Assembly (NCBI GenBank): GCA_003223255.1
Contig: QHYJ01000102.1
Location: 1 to 33,194, forward strand
Direction of reading: 5' to 3'
Source of the DNA: Acidobacteriota bacterium
GTDB lineage: Bacteria > Acidobacteriota > Terriglobia > Acidiferrales > UBA7541
Length of the DNA: 33,194 nucleotides
How positions within the stretch are numbered: position 1 is the stretch's first letter; the number at the start of each line of letters is the position of its first letter. The notes below the pieces were generated by a model. The model was not told the origin of the DNA. It made no database searches and was given only the letters and a program-made list of their open reading frames with translations. Both the position numbers and the translations under genes were made by a program. Positions 16,501-24,831 of the stretch are shown piece after piece.

Positions 16501-18486
16501 TCAGTGAGAGTCCGCAGATGGAGAGCCGGCGTGCGGCGGGACGACGGTGACGGTCACCTGCGAAGGGTATTGCTTCGAGTGATGGACGGCGTTGCGGGCG
16601 ACGACGCCTTTGGATTCGTCGTAATTGTTGCCACCGGTGTTCAAGTTGCGGTCGAAGCGCGGGAAATTGCTGCTGGAAACCTCGATGCGAAGCCGGTGGC
16701 CCGCTTCGAAGGAATTGCTGGTGTTTAGCGGCTGCAGCGCGACCTTGTAGACTTTTCCGGATTCCATCCAAACCAGAGGCTTGTCGTAGCCATCGCGATA
16801 CCGCATGCGCTGAATGGATTCGTCGAGATTGTGGGCCCGCCCGTCGGGATAGACATCGAGGACCTTCACGGTAAAGTCCGTGTCTTTGGCATCAGATGAA
16901 ACATAAAGTGTGGGGACAATCGGGCCGGTCACTTCCGTGCCTTCCTTGAAGGGCTCGGAGGTGTAGACAAGGATATCGGCCCGAGCTTCCATCTTGCGCT
17001 GGTCAAAGCTGCCAGCTTGCACGGCATCGCCAGTGCAGCAGACGTTGCCGCCATAGGAAGTCACAGGATTCATAGGATCGTAAGTGAAGGCGTCGGGCTT
17101 GTCGGCTTCGGGAGGGGACGTCAAGAGAACGCCGTCACCGGTCAGAGAGTTCGCGTGGCCTGCGCTGGACAAGTATATCGTCAGCGGGTGGGCGCCCGCG
17201 GGCGGCCAAGTGTCGGATGACTGCCACTTGTTGAGGCCCATGGTGTAATAGGTCACTTTCGGCAGCGCGTCCAGGCGGGGGCTCTTCTCACCCTTTAAGA
17301 AGCGGTCAAAGAAGCTGTAAATGATTTCCTGATAGTCAAGCCGGGCGTCGCCCATGCTGCGTTCGCCGACGATGGTCTCTTCGGTAGCGCGCGTGTAAGC
17401 GCAGTGGGTGACGGGCGCGATGATGGCCCATTGCACATTGGCAATTTCGCCTTTAGCGGTTTTGCGGACGTGATTGTAAAGAGCGAGATTCGGGCCAATC
17501 GAGACGTCGTACCAGGACATGAACCAGAGGCCGGGCACGTTGAGCGGCATGTCGTCGTGGTAGAGACCACCCTTGTACCAGTCGGGATCGTTCGGCGTGC
17601 GCTGAATCATGCGGCCGCCGGTGGGGACGGGCATGGCGTCGGCGAAAATTCCGGGAGGTCCGTCAACCGCTTTCAAAATGTCTTGCTCGGGCAGATGCCA
17701 CAGCGCCTTCGACCATTCGACCGGGGGAAGTTGTTGCGCGAGGTCGAAGGACTTTGACTCGCGGATGAGATCGGCTTGCGAGGTATTGGGCGGAAACATG
17801 GGCCGCACCTGGTTCTGCTCGCCATTGAGCCACGCAATAAAGAGCATCTGGACGGCGCCGCCGCGATACCAGTTGCCTTGCTCGTAATAAGGAGCGACGC
17901 GTCCCACCCCGGCGCCGAAGCCTTGAACGTTCATCGCGGCATACGCAGGATTGCCCATCGCAGCGATGCCCATCTGGTATTCGGCTGTGGAAGAGCAACC
18001 CGTGGTGCCAACTTTTCCGTTGGACCAGGGTTGCGAGGAAATCCAGGAGAGCGCGTCATCGCCGTCGGTGCGCGGAGCACCCAGGATGTCGTAATTGCCT
18101 TCGGAGAAAAAATGACCGCGCTCGTTCTGGAGGATATAGGCATAGCCGCGCTTGATGGCGGTGAGAATGTTGGTCATGTCTGCCGGTACGCCATTGCGCA
18201 CATCCCAGAAATTGAAGTTGTAGGGAGTGCGGACCCAGATGGTGGGGACCTTGCCGGCGGCGTTTTTGGGGCGGTAAATGTCCGTGGCCAAGCGAACGCC
18301 GTCGCGCATCAGCATCCTCACTTTGCGATCGATGATGGCGACCGATTCGAGCTCCTTTTCGGTTTGGATGCGCTGCTCTTTCTGTGCGGGCGTAAGCGGG
18401 GTTGGTTGTTGAGCTCGCGCGACCGCTAGAGCGATAGTACAGACGACCACAGAAGCAACGAATACTCTGACGCTGGATTTTGGCAT
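16501..18486 (-). CDS. Exported CocE/NonD-family hydrolase (X-Pro dipeptidyl-peptidase S15-like)
   Basis: The 661-residue protein has a signal peptide ([19 protein letters not shown], about 8-26). An alpha/beta-hydrolase of the CocE/S15 type follows ([24 protein letters not shown]), and a C-terminal jelly-roll domain ends in [26 protein letters not shown]. The likely triad is Ser165 ([12 protein letters not shown]), Asp327 ([12 protein letters not shown]) and His361 (PVTHCAY). Family members hydrolyse cocaine-type esters, acylated beta-lactams (glutaryl-7-ACA) or X-Pro peptides; the bacterial exported forms are mostly of unknown substrate. GAGGGAG seven bases before the ATG supports the start. 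A probable promoter lies at 18519-18547, and it appears to be a single-gene unit. Confidence 0.92.
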   Translation of the reverse strand: MPKSSVRVFVASVVVCTIALAVARAQQPTPLTPAQKEQRIQTEKELESVAIIDRKVRMLMRDGVRLATDIYRPKNAAGKVPTIWVRTPYNFNFWDVRNGVPADMTNILTAIKRGYAYILQNERGHFFSEGNYDILGAPRTDGDDALSWISSQPWSNGKVGTTGCSSTAEYQMGIAAMGNPAYAAMNVQGFGAGVGRVAPYYEQGNWYRGGAVQMLFIAWLNGEQNQVRPMFPPNTSQADLIRESKSFDLAQQLPPVEWSKALWHLPEQDILKAVDGPPGIFADAMPVPTGGRMIQRTPNDPDWYKGGLYHDDMPLNVPGLWFMSWYDVSIGPNLALYNHVRKTAKGEIANVQWAIIAPVTHCAYTRATEETIVGERSMGDARLDYQEIIYSFFDRFLKGEKSPRLDALPKVTYYTMGLNKWQSSDTWPPAGAHPLTIYLSSAGHANSLTGDGVLLTSPPEADKPDAFTYDPMNPVTSYGGNVCCTGDAVQAGSFDQRKMEARADILVYTSEPFKEGTEVTGPIVPTLYVSSDAKDTDFTVKVLDVYPDGRAHNLDESIQRMRYRDGYDKPLVWMESGKVYKVALQPLNTSNSFEAGHRLRIEVSSSNFPRFDRNLNTGGNNYDESKGVVARNAVHHSKQYPSQVTVTVVPPHAGSPSADSH

Positions 18487-18518
18487 CGGATGACTCCCTC
18501 TCGGATAACGGGAGTGTG

Positions 18519-18547
18519 ATTATGCCCCATCCGGTCGCGTGCGGAAA
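18519..18547 (-). promoter_or_regulatory. Probable promoter of the CocE-family gene
   Basis: On the minus strand, TTTCCG (18547-18542), 17 bases and CATAAT (18524-18519) give a fair sigma-70 layout about 33 bases before the start codon. The -10 box is good (5/6); the -35 is poor. Confidence 0.45.
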
Positions 18548-18596
18548 GATTCCATGAAACTCCGAGAATATCCACTGCGTTCAGGCATGTCGTCGG

Positions 18597-20350
18597 CTAG
18601 AAGCCGCCGCCCCCGCCGCCCCCGAACCCGCCTCCGGAGAAGCCGCCTCCTCCGCCGCCGAAGCTGAACCCGGAGCCGCCCGAGCTGCGGGGCGCGGACG
18701 CAAAAACTGTGCCCGCATGCGAAGACATGACGCCGAGATTATTGATGAATGTGTAGGGATAGAACTGTGGGCCAAAGCTACCGCCGCGGTACCACTGGGG
18801 AGGCTCGGTCAGGATGCCTGCAAAGGCTTTGCTCCAATTTTTCTCGACTCCTAGGGCCATAGCAAAGGGAAGAAATTTCTCAAACATCTGTGGCGTCTTA
18901 ATCATTTTGCTGAAGCGTTCCCCTTCGACATGATTGAGAAAATCTTCGAAGCCGAGAACGCCTTCCAGAGCGCGCACACCTTTCACCGTGTGGGCGGGCA
19001 TGAACCAGCCAAAGGCGCAGATCACGCCGCCAGTGAGGATGGCTGCAACGAAAAATGTCAGCGAGGACATGCCGAGAGTGTCAGCGACGGAGTACGAGCC
19101 GAAAATCATGAGAACGCCGATGACCGAACCTGACAAGAGATAGGCGGAGCGCACGGAGTCAGGGCTGCGTCGATAGTAGCCTGCAGAAATGAGGGATGAG
19201 AAGATGCCCTCTTTAATTTCCGGAAGGTACTTGTAAAACTGATTGTGCAAATCCGACAAGGTCACGGTCGTGCTGTTGGGGTCGGGGAAAAAGCCATTGA
19301 GAAGTGACTGCTCGTGAGGCTTCAATTTCGTCCATTGAGGGCGGTCTTTTTGCAAGATGAACTTGTAGTCTTTGTCGTGGACAAGGCCGAGCATACGGTC
19401 ATGCTCGTGCTCTTCGATGACCATGTAGCCGCGGACGGCGAGGTCGACAATGGTGGAAGTGATGTCGCGCATGTCGGCGGAATTGTCGACGAGAGTACCG
19501 ACTTCGCCGGGAGTGAGTTGATCGGGAGGCTCGTATTGTGGGGCGATGGGACGAAGCCGCGGATCGCGACCGCGTGTCCACCATAAACGGAACATGATGA
19601 CAAATACAAGGAGAGGAATCACCAGGGGCCAATTGCTACGAAGGAAAAGGCTGGCTTTTTCGAACGGCGTGGGTTCGTGAACAAAACCCTTGTCGAAGGC
19701 CACGGCGACGGTCAAGCCTTGGTGATAGCGGAGCGGTTCGCGGGCACGAAATTCGACGCCATTGGCGGCGATTTCCACGTCCGCGTTGTGAGCGGTCGAC
19801 TGGTAGGCACCGGTAAAGACGTTTGCGCGAATATTCGTGGTGTTTTCCGGAAGAATGATGCGGGCGTGGGAACATCCCACTCGTCGCCGGTGACGTTCCA
19901 ATACAGTTCGTCGTGATCCTCAAAAAACCGCAGAGCGTCGGAAACCGTGTATTCGATAGAGATGGTTTGGGTGGAGTTGTCGGCATTGGGAACGTAAATC
20001 TTGAGCTTGCGGTAGTGACGGACGCGGCTGCTTTCGAACTTCAGGCTATTGCCGCTGGCGTCGGTGATGGACTTGACTCGCAGAAAGAGCGCGTAATTGA
20101 TCCCTTGCGGCGTGACGTACTCCACGGGAACGGTGCGGTAGAGGCCGCGCCAAGGGCCGCCGCTGAAATGAACCCGAATGTTTTCCGTCACTTCGACGGA
20201 GCCGTTGGGCGAGACGATGATTTCGGCAGCGAAGCTCTCGATGCGCAGCTCTTTTGTGATGAAGGAGGAAGAGGATGACGTGAAGAAGAAGAGCGACAGA
20301 AGCAAAACAATTAGCGAACGCAACGGTAATTTGGACTTGCTAAAGCGCAT
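18597..20350 (-). pseudogene. DUF2207 membrane protein with Gly-rich tail, frameshifted
   Basis: The 5' part (20350 down to about 19870) encodes a signal/TM segment (LIVLLLSLFFFTSSSS) and the start of a DUF2207 domain (SPNGSVEVTENIRVHFSGGPWRGLYRTVP, YWNVTGDEWDVP). The 3' part, in another frame, continues with HARIILPENTTNIRANVFTG, transmembrane helices, the ADMRDITSTIVDLAVRGYMVIEE block and a poly-Gly C-terminus with a Phe end. The frames join at a CCC run (plus-strand GGG 19868-19870); one extra base there would give a single protein of about 584 residues. DUF2207 proteins are membrane proteins of unknown biochemical role that often sit beside LemA, as here (19-base gap). A one-base assembly error is the main alternative to true inactivation. 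Confidence 0.82.
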
Positions 20351-20369
20351 GCGTGGTTTGCGTTCCGCG

Positions 20370-20936
20370 TCAAGCCTTGGGCGCGGTGAAACTGACCTTG
20401 GGGACTTCGCGCTCCGCGGCAGTGGTTACTTCAAAGAATTGCCGTTCCTTAAAGCCGAGCAGGTTGGCAAAGACATTGGTGGGAAATTGCTCGATCTTGG
20501 TGTTCAGGTCGCGCACGACCGCGTTGTAATAACGCCTCGCATTTTGCACCGTGTCTTCAATTTGTGAAAGAGAATTCTGTAAGGACGTGAAGCTTTCGAT
20601 GGCTCGAAGCTGCGGATATGCTTCGGCGAGCGCGAAGAGGCTTTTCAGTGCGCCGGAGAGCATGTTTTCCGCTTCGGCCTTCTCTGCCGGGCTGGTGGCG
20701 GTCATTGCGCGGTTGCGCGCGCTGATAACGGCTTCGAGCGTCTCCTTCTCGTGCGCGGCATAGCCCTTGACGGTTTCGACGAGATTCGGAATCAAATCGT
20801 AACGGCGCTTGAGCTGCACGTCGATGTCCGCCCAGGCGTTGTCGCACTGAATTTTGAGGCGGACCAGGCTGTTGTACATGCCGATGAAAAAAAAGACCAG
20901 GAGCACGAGGATGCCCAGAACAATCAGACCGGTCAT
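20370..20936 (-). CDS. lemA: LemA family protein
   Basis: The 188-residue protein has an N-terminal transmembrane helix (GLIVLGILVLLVFFFIGMYN) followed by a helical LemA domain: LVRLKIQCDNAWADIDVQLKRRYDLIPNLVETVKGYAAHEKETLEAVISARN, then a Leu-rich helical hairpin to FKERQFFEV. LemA proteins are membrane-anchored with the helical part outside; their role is unresolved. The start is supported by GAGGT at 20943-20947. A strong promoter lies at 20983-21011, and the DUF2207 gene follows 19 bases after the stop. LemA next to a DUF2207 or TPM-type partner is a recurrent arrangement, so the pair probably works together in the envelope. Confidence 0.95.
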   Translation of the reverse strand: MTGLIVLGILVLLVFFFIGMYNSLVRLKIQCDNAWADIDVQLKRRYDLIPNLVETVKGYAAHEKETLEAVISARNRAMTATSPAEKAEAENMLSGALKSLFALAEAYPQLRAIESFTSLQNSLSQIEDTVQNARRYYNAVVRDLNTKIEQFPTNVFANLLGFKERQFFEVTTAAEREVPKVSFTAPKA

Positions 20937-20982
20937 CGGAAGACCTCACGCGTTGGAGTGAACACGAATTCGGTCCTGAGGC

Positions 20983-21011
20983 AATATACGTGGGGTGGGC
21001 ATGGGTGTAAA
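20983..21011 (-). promoter_or_regulatory. Sigma-70-type promoter of lemA-DUF2207
   Basis: On the minus strand TTTACA (21011-21006), a 17-base spacer and TATATT (20988-20983) form a good promoter with a leader of about 40 bases carrying the lemA ribosome site. Confidence 0.65.
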
Positions 21012-21132
21012 GCCAATCGGCGCGCGCTCAACGAAGCAAAGTAGTTGGTCCAAGTTAGGGGTTGGTATCACGGTGGAGAAAGCATTCGGCCGCGGCCTCT
21101 TAGCGAAGCAATCCAGTGCCGGACGCTCGACA

Positions 21133-21194
21133 GATCGTATTGGGCTTGAGACGAGCCAATGCGATCGAATGAGCAGGGTACCTGCCCATCGCTC
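21133..21194. other. Two tandem hairpins in the lemA-rsbW gap
   Basis: GATCGTATTGGGCT (21133-21146) and AGCCAATGCGATC (21154-21166) pair over 13 positions with one G-U and one bulged G around a 7-base loop. A second hairpin, GCAGG-gta-CCTGC (21173-21185), follows at once and can be enclosed by GAGC/GCTC (21171-21194). They lie about 130 bases upstream of the RsbW-like gene, within the 389-base gap 20937-21325. Besides these and the lemA promoter I see no gene in that gap. They could be a small RNA, an untranslated-leader structure or a REP-type repeat. Confidence 0.5.
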
Positions 21195-21325
21195 ACTCCG
21201 AGACTTCCAGTAAACCTGGCATCCGAGTAGAGTACGGTACCAGCGTCCATTGACTCCACTTCGTGGGCATGTTACCCATAAATGCGTTCCCTTTGTGGCT
21301 TCCAGGGCAGCCACAACGCGAAAAA

Positions 21326-21796
21326 ATGACTTCGGGCACCAAGCATCTCGAGGTTACGTTGGAGACGCAAGTAGAGAGTGTCAATCTCGCCGAGGAGATG
21401 TGTCTTCGCGTGGCGGAAGCGGCGGGGTTTGGCGAAGATGATTGCTACCGCATCGGAATGAGCGTGCGCGAAGGTGTGATCAACGCGTTTCACTACGGCA
21501 ACCAGGAGCGCCCGGAGAAGAAAATCTATCTGGCCGTCGATATTACGGCGGAAAAGTTGATCATTCACGTGCTGGACGAAGGAACCGGTTTCACACTGGC
21601 CGACGTGCCGGACCCGCTCGCCGAAGAGAATCTGCTGAGCACTTCGGGGCGAGGAATTTTTCTGATGCGCGCTTTCATGGATGAGTTCGACGTGGTGCCG
21701 GGGCGGACGGGTGGCGCAGAAATTGTGATGTCCAAGAAACTGCCTGGGCCGAATGGTCAGGGCGGGCAAGAAACAGGGCCGCAGCAGGGAGCGTAA
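21326..21796 (+). CDS. RsbW-like anti-sigma factor / HATPase serine kinase
   Basis: The 156-residue protein is a lone GHKL ATPase domain. The N-box is SVREGVINAFHYGNQ (Glu49, Asn53), the G1 box is VLDEGTGF (Asp84, Gly86, Gly88) and the G2 box is STSGRGIFLMRAFMDEFDV (about 106-123). Proteins of this form bind a sigma factor or other partner and phosphorylate a STAS antagonist on serine. The STAS gene follows six bases after the stop, so the two form a partner-switching module. No sigma factor or phosphatase gene is adjacent, so the regulated target lies elsewhere. The start at 21326 (MTSGTKHLEVTLE) fits the family N-terminus; a GTG at 21263 in frame would add 21 unconserved residues. Confidence 0.88.
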   Translation: MTSGTKHLEVTLETQVESVNLAEEMCLRVAEAAGFGEDDCYRIGMSVREGVINAFHYGNQERPEKKIYLAVDITAEKLIIHVLDEGTGFTLADVPDPLAEENLLSTSGRGIFLMRAFMDEFDVVPGRTGGAEIVMSKKLPGPNGQGGQETGPQQGA

Positions 21797-21802
21797 GGAA
21801 AG

Positions 21803-22147
21803 ATGTCACTACGAGCCACGCATCGCGACGTCGGGACCATTACGGTTGTGGATTTAAGCGGGCGCATTACGCTTGGTGACGGCAGCGCGCTGCTGCGCAA
21901 GACGATTCGCACACTCCTCGACGACCAGAGGAAAAAAATTCTGCTGAACCTCGCCGACGTGGACTATATCGACAGTTCCGGGATCGGCGAACTCGTCAGC
22001 GGGTTCACGGCCGTGAAAAACCAAGGTGGCGATTTGAAGCTGCTGCAGCTCACAAAGAAAGTCCGCGATCTTCTGCAAATCACAAAACTCTATACGGTGT
22101 TTGACGTCTATTCCGAAGAGAGCTCCGCGGTTCGCAGTTTTCGCTAA
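21803..22147 (+). CDS. STAS-domain anti-anti-sigma factor (RsbV/SpoIIAA-like)
   Basis: The 114-residue protein is a single STAS domain. The phosphorylation motif YIDSSGIGEL places the target serine at Ser58 (DSSG, 57-60). N-terminal VGTITVVDLSGRITLGDGSALLR and C-terminal LLQITKLYTVFDVYSEESSAVRSF are typical. In the RsbV/SpoIIAA scheme the unphosphorylated protein captures the RsbW-like kinase and frees its sigma factor; phosphorylation by the kinase reverses this. The gene follows the kinase after six bases with a GGAAAG ribosome site, the reverse of the usual rsbV-rsbW order. Hairpins at 22301-22366 may end the transcript. Confidence 0.93.
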   Translation: MSLRATHRDVGTITVVDLSGRITLGDGSALLRKTIRTLLDDQRKKILLNLADVDYIDSSGIGELVSGFTAVKNQGGDLKLLQLTKKVRDLLQITKLYTVFDVYSEESSAVRSFR

Positions 22148-22300
22148 CCTTCTTGCAAGGACGAATCTCCTGATGGCGCGAGTTCGAGACCCTGCCAGTT
22201 TACGGGTTCGCGTCCGTCGGAGGTTATGTCCTCAGACTCCCACGTGCTAGTACTGCGCCGAGTCCGCCTTCCTCGCGGTGAGTGAAAACCTCCAGCTTTT

Positions 22301-22366
22301 GTGCGTTTCTTTGAAGGGCCCTGGAATAGGGCTGTTTCACGCACGGCCGCTCCTGATCAGCAGGAG
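22301..22366. other. Structured gap after the STAS gene: two adjacent hairpins
   Basis: GTGCG (22301-22305) pairs with CGCAC (22340-22344), TGAA (22312-22315) with TTCA (22336-22339) and GCCCT (22318-22322) with AGGGC (22328-22332), forming one long bulged hairpin. A second, CTCCTG-ATCAG-CAGGAG (22350-22366), follows directly. Only the first is followed by a few T, inside its own stem. They may be a terminator for the RsbW/STAS pair or a small RNA. The remainder of the gap 22148-22589 shows no gene I can support. Confidence 0.4.
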
Positions 22367-22589
22367 GCTAGTAGCCAATCTAGAGCGGTGACCGATTGAT
22401 TTTGCTGGCGTAAGCCTGTGTGGAGAAAAGGTTGTGAATGTGATGCTGCTCACAAGACTGGAATGGCAGTTGCTCTCCTGTAGCGTTTTGCCGGCCGCGA
22501 AGGGCTAAGAACTCGGCGTGCTTGATCTGTCTATGCGGTCGTTCACGCAAGTTTGCAAGGGACCCTGATTCCGGGTTCCGACGCCATTT

Positions 22590-23524
22590 CAGAGGCGACA
22601 ACCGTGGCAATACTGATCGGGCTGGACGACGGCAGCATTATGCGCGCGGGGCGTGGCGTGCCGTCGTTTCTTCCGACATTTTGTCCAAATTGCTGCTGAA
22701 GGCGAGGCCCTACGAGACCCCTCCAGGCTCCGCGGACCAACTCTATGAAGACCGAACGCTTGAAATTACATACAGCTCCGATAAGGAGCAAATGGAAGCG
22801 CTTCAAGAATGCCTGGTGAAAATCCGCGACCGCTTCCGCGTCCTGGAAATTCATTTAGATCCTCATCGCTCCAATGATCGGCGTCGTTGGAGAAATCTTT
22901 TGCCGCCTGAATACATTCAGCAACAACGATCTGGTGCGGCGGCTCGAAGAATTTGGCGCTGAAGTTTGGCTCAATGACATTGCCGAATGGATCTGGTATG
23001 TCAATGACGACCAGTTGCAGAGGATGCAGCTTCAAGGAACAAGCTTCTCTCTTGGCGCATTCGACGCTCGTTTGCGGAATCATTTTGAACATAAGGACGA
23101 ACATGCGCTGCTTTCGGTGTTCCAGCAAGACTTTCGTGGTTATGAAGAGCCTGACATCCGCGAGACGTTGACATTGGCAGAACGCTACCTGCCGCCACTA
23201 GGCGCGAACGGCGAGATGGTCGTCAATATCGGAAAGGCCGTTTATTTGGCCAACCAGGGTGCCGACGGCGTGATCGACATCAGCCCTTTTACTTGTATGA
23301 ACGGAATCGTTTGCGAAGCCATTTATCCGCGCGTCAGCGCGGACCACGGCGGCATTCCCATTCGCAACCATTATTTCGACGGCACCCGGTCGGATCTGGA
23401 ACGCGACATCGGCATTTTTCTCGAACTAGCGCTCCTACAAACGCAACAAAGCGGTGCCGCGCACCCTTCCGAGTTTCCAGTCCGACGCTCGCCTCCGACG
23501 CTCTGCTGCGGCACAATCTTCTGG
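22590..23524 (+). pseudogene. Remnant of a 2-hydroxyacyl-CoA-dehydratase-activase-related protein (COG3581-like C-terminal part)
   Basis: The stretch encodes the C-terminal part of the large activase-related family: ARGAWRAVVSSDILSKLLLKARPYETPPG, then VVGEIFCRLNTFSNNDLVRRLEEFGAEVWL, DGVIDISPFTCMNGIVCEAIYPRVS and GGIPIRNHYFDGTRSDLERDIGIFLELA. Intact relatives are roughly a thousand residues or more with an N-terminal ATPase domain; no such part is found upstream, so over half is missing. A frame change is needed near 22868: cat-cgctcc-aatgatc would read HRPMIGVVGE with one base fewer. The family end (FLELA) is not followed by a stop; the frame continues about 30 residues straight into queG. 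Family recognition is by memory of conserved motifs; truncation plus frameshift support decay. Confidence 0.72.
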
Positions 23525-24661
23525 ATGAGCCAATCGGCAGACGCAATTTGGATTGTGGAGCAGGCCAAGGGCCTGGGTTTCGACCTGTGCGGCGTAGCGC
23601 GAGCGGATAAGTTCCCTGAACTGGAAAACACTCCGGATTGGCTCGCGCGCGGTTACGCTGGCGAAATGAAGTATCTCTTTGATCCTCGCCGCGAAGATCC
23701 ACGTAGGGCTATGCCAGGGGTTCAAAGCGCCATCGTTTGCCTGCTCAACTATAACAGTGAGCATCCGTTCTCTACGGACGCCAAGTTTGCCCGCCGGAAT
23801 GGCGAAGCAAGGGGATGGGTTTCTCGCTATGCGTGGGGAGACGATTATCATAGTGTTCTTGGGGAGAGACTGGAAGCGCTGAACGCGCTGCTTCGCGAAC
23901 GGTTTTCCGAGCCCTTCGAAGCTCGCGTGTATGTAGACACAGGACCCGTTCAAGAGCGCGTGCTTGCCAAGTACGCGGGACTGGGTTGGCTCGGCAAAAA
24001 CACGCTGCTGCTCAATCAAACGCTCGGCTCCTACTTTTTTCTTGGCGTCATACTAACGACGTTGGATCTGGAACCGACGCTCGGTGAAAAGGAGCTGCCG
24101 CCGCCGGATTTGTGCGGGAGTTGCCGGCAATGTCTTGATGCCTGTCCCACGCAAGCTTTTGTCGAGCCTTATGTCTTGGACGCCCGAAAATGCATTTCGT
24201 ACTTGACGATTGAACTGCGCGGCAGCGTTCCTGAGGAACTTCGAGAGCCCATGGGGAATCACGTTTTTGGCTGCGACATCTGTCAGGATGTTTGTCCTTG
24301 GAACCGCCGCGCCGCTCTCTCCCCGCTGATGCAATTTCAACCGAGAAGTTTGCCATCGCGACAGGAGAATGCAACAGAGGCATCTCCAGACAGTCAGGAT
24401 GATTCGCTGTTGCTCCCCAGGCTGGAGCGGCTCTTGGCTCTCGACGGGGAGAACTTTCGTGATTTCTTTCGCCGAAGCCCTATCAAACGCGCCAAATGGC
24501 GGGGCCTCGTCCGCAACGCCTGCATTGCGGCGGGAAATTCTGGTATGGGGCCCGGCAGCGCGGGCTACGCTCGCATCCTCGATTGCCTAAACCGATTGGC
24601 TGCCTGCGGCGATTCCATCGTTGCCGAATCTGCCCAATGGGCGCTCTCGCGCATCCAATAA
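23525..24661 (+). CDS. queG: Epoxyqueuosine reductase
   Basis: The 378-residue iron-sulfur, cobalamin-dependent enzyme performs the last step of queuosine synthesis, reducing epoxyqueuosine to queuosine in tRNA wobble position 34. Visible are AKGLGFDLCGVARAD at the start, YVDTGPVQERVLAKYAGLGWLGKNTLLLN (with the conserved catalytic Asp and cobalamin region) and two [4Fe-4S] motifs: CGSCRQCLDACPTQAF and GCDICQDVCPWNRR. A HEAT-like C-terminus follows. The ATG at 23525 matches the family N-terminus but has no Shine-Dalgarno. The upstream pseudogene remnant is open in the same frame, so expression may depend on upstream translation, or a longer fused product may be made. No other queuosine gene is in the window. 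Confidence 0.95.
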   Translation: MSQSADAIWIVEQAKGLGFDLCGVARADKFPELENTPDWLARGYAGEMKYLFDPRREDPRRAMPGVQSAIVCLLNYNSEHPFSTDAKFARRNGEARGWVSRYAWGDDYHSVLGERLEALNALLRERFSEPFEARVYVDTGPVQERVLAKYAGLGWLGKNTLLLNQTLGSYFFLGVILTTLDLEPTLGEKELPPPDLCGSCRQCLDACPTQAFVEPYVLDARKCISYLTIELRGSVPEELREPMGNHVFGCDICQDVCPWNRRAALSPLMQFQPRSLPSRQENATEASPDSQDDSLLLPRLERLLALDGENFRDFFRRSPIKRAKWRGLVRNACIAAGNSGMGPGSAGYARILDCLNRLAACGDSIVAESAQWALSRIQ

Positions 24662-24757
24662 AAGCGCAGCGAAATGAATCGATAGAACAGGGAACGCGGT
24701 ACCGGATTTAGCCGGTGGCCGGCATCGAAGGCGTTTCAGATGTTTTCAGAGGCTGCA

Positions 24758-24788
24758 TTGCCAATTCCCCTGGCGCTGGGAGTATAAT
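24758..24788 (+). promoter_or_regulatory. Promoter of the superoxide dismutase gene
   Basis: A perfect TATAAT (24783-24788) is preceded by TTGCCA (24758-24763) at a somewhat long 19-base spacing. Transcription would begin near 24795, giving a leader of about 37 bases with GAGGT just before the ATG. Confidence 0.6.
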
Positions 24789-24831
24789 CCCACGCGCTGG
24801 CCAGCTAGCTCTCCGCGCCACCGAGGTTTCC

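Noticed and set aside
17404-18429. Plus-strand open frames opposite the CocE-family gene
   Set aside because: The minus strand carries the signal peptide and the catalytic Ser, Asp and His motifs; the plus frames have no family features.
20946-21314. Minus-strand open frame of about 122 codons upstream of lemA
   Set aside because: It overlaps the lemA promoter and the hairpins at 21133-21194, has no recognisable motif and no ribosome site.
22150-22300. tRNA-like look of the stretch around acgggttcgcgtccgt
   Set aside because: A T-arm-like loop can be drawn, but no acceptor stem, anticodon arm or conserved D-loop could be fitted on either strand.
22522-22962. Treating the 146-codon frame from a TTG as an independent gene
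   Set aside because: Its 3' half matches the activase-related family and joins the next frame by a one-base correction; its first residues resemble no protein start.
24715-24831. Longer start of the superoxide dismutase at 24715
   Set aside because: It would translate through the TATAAT promoter and put 39 residues before a clear twin-arginine signal peptide.
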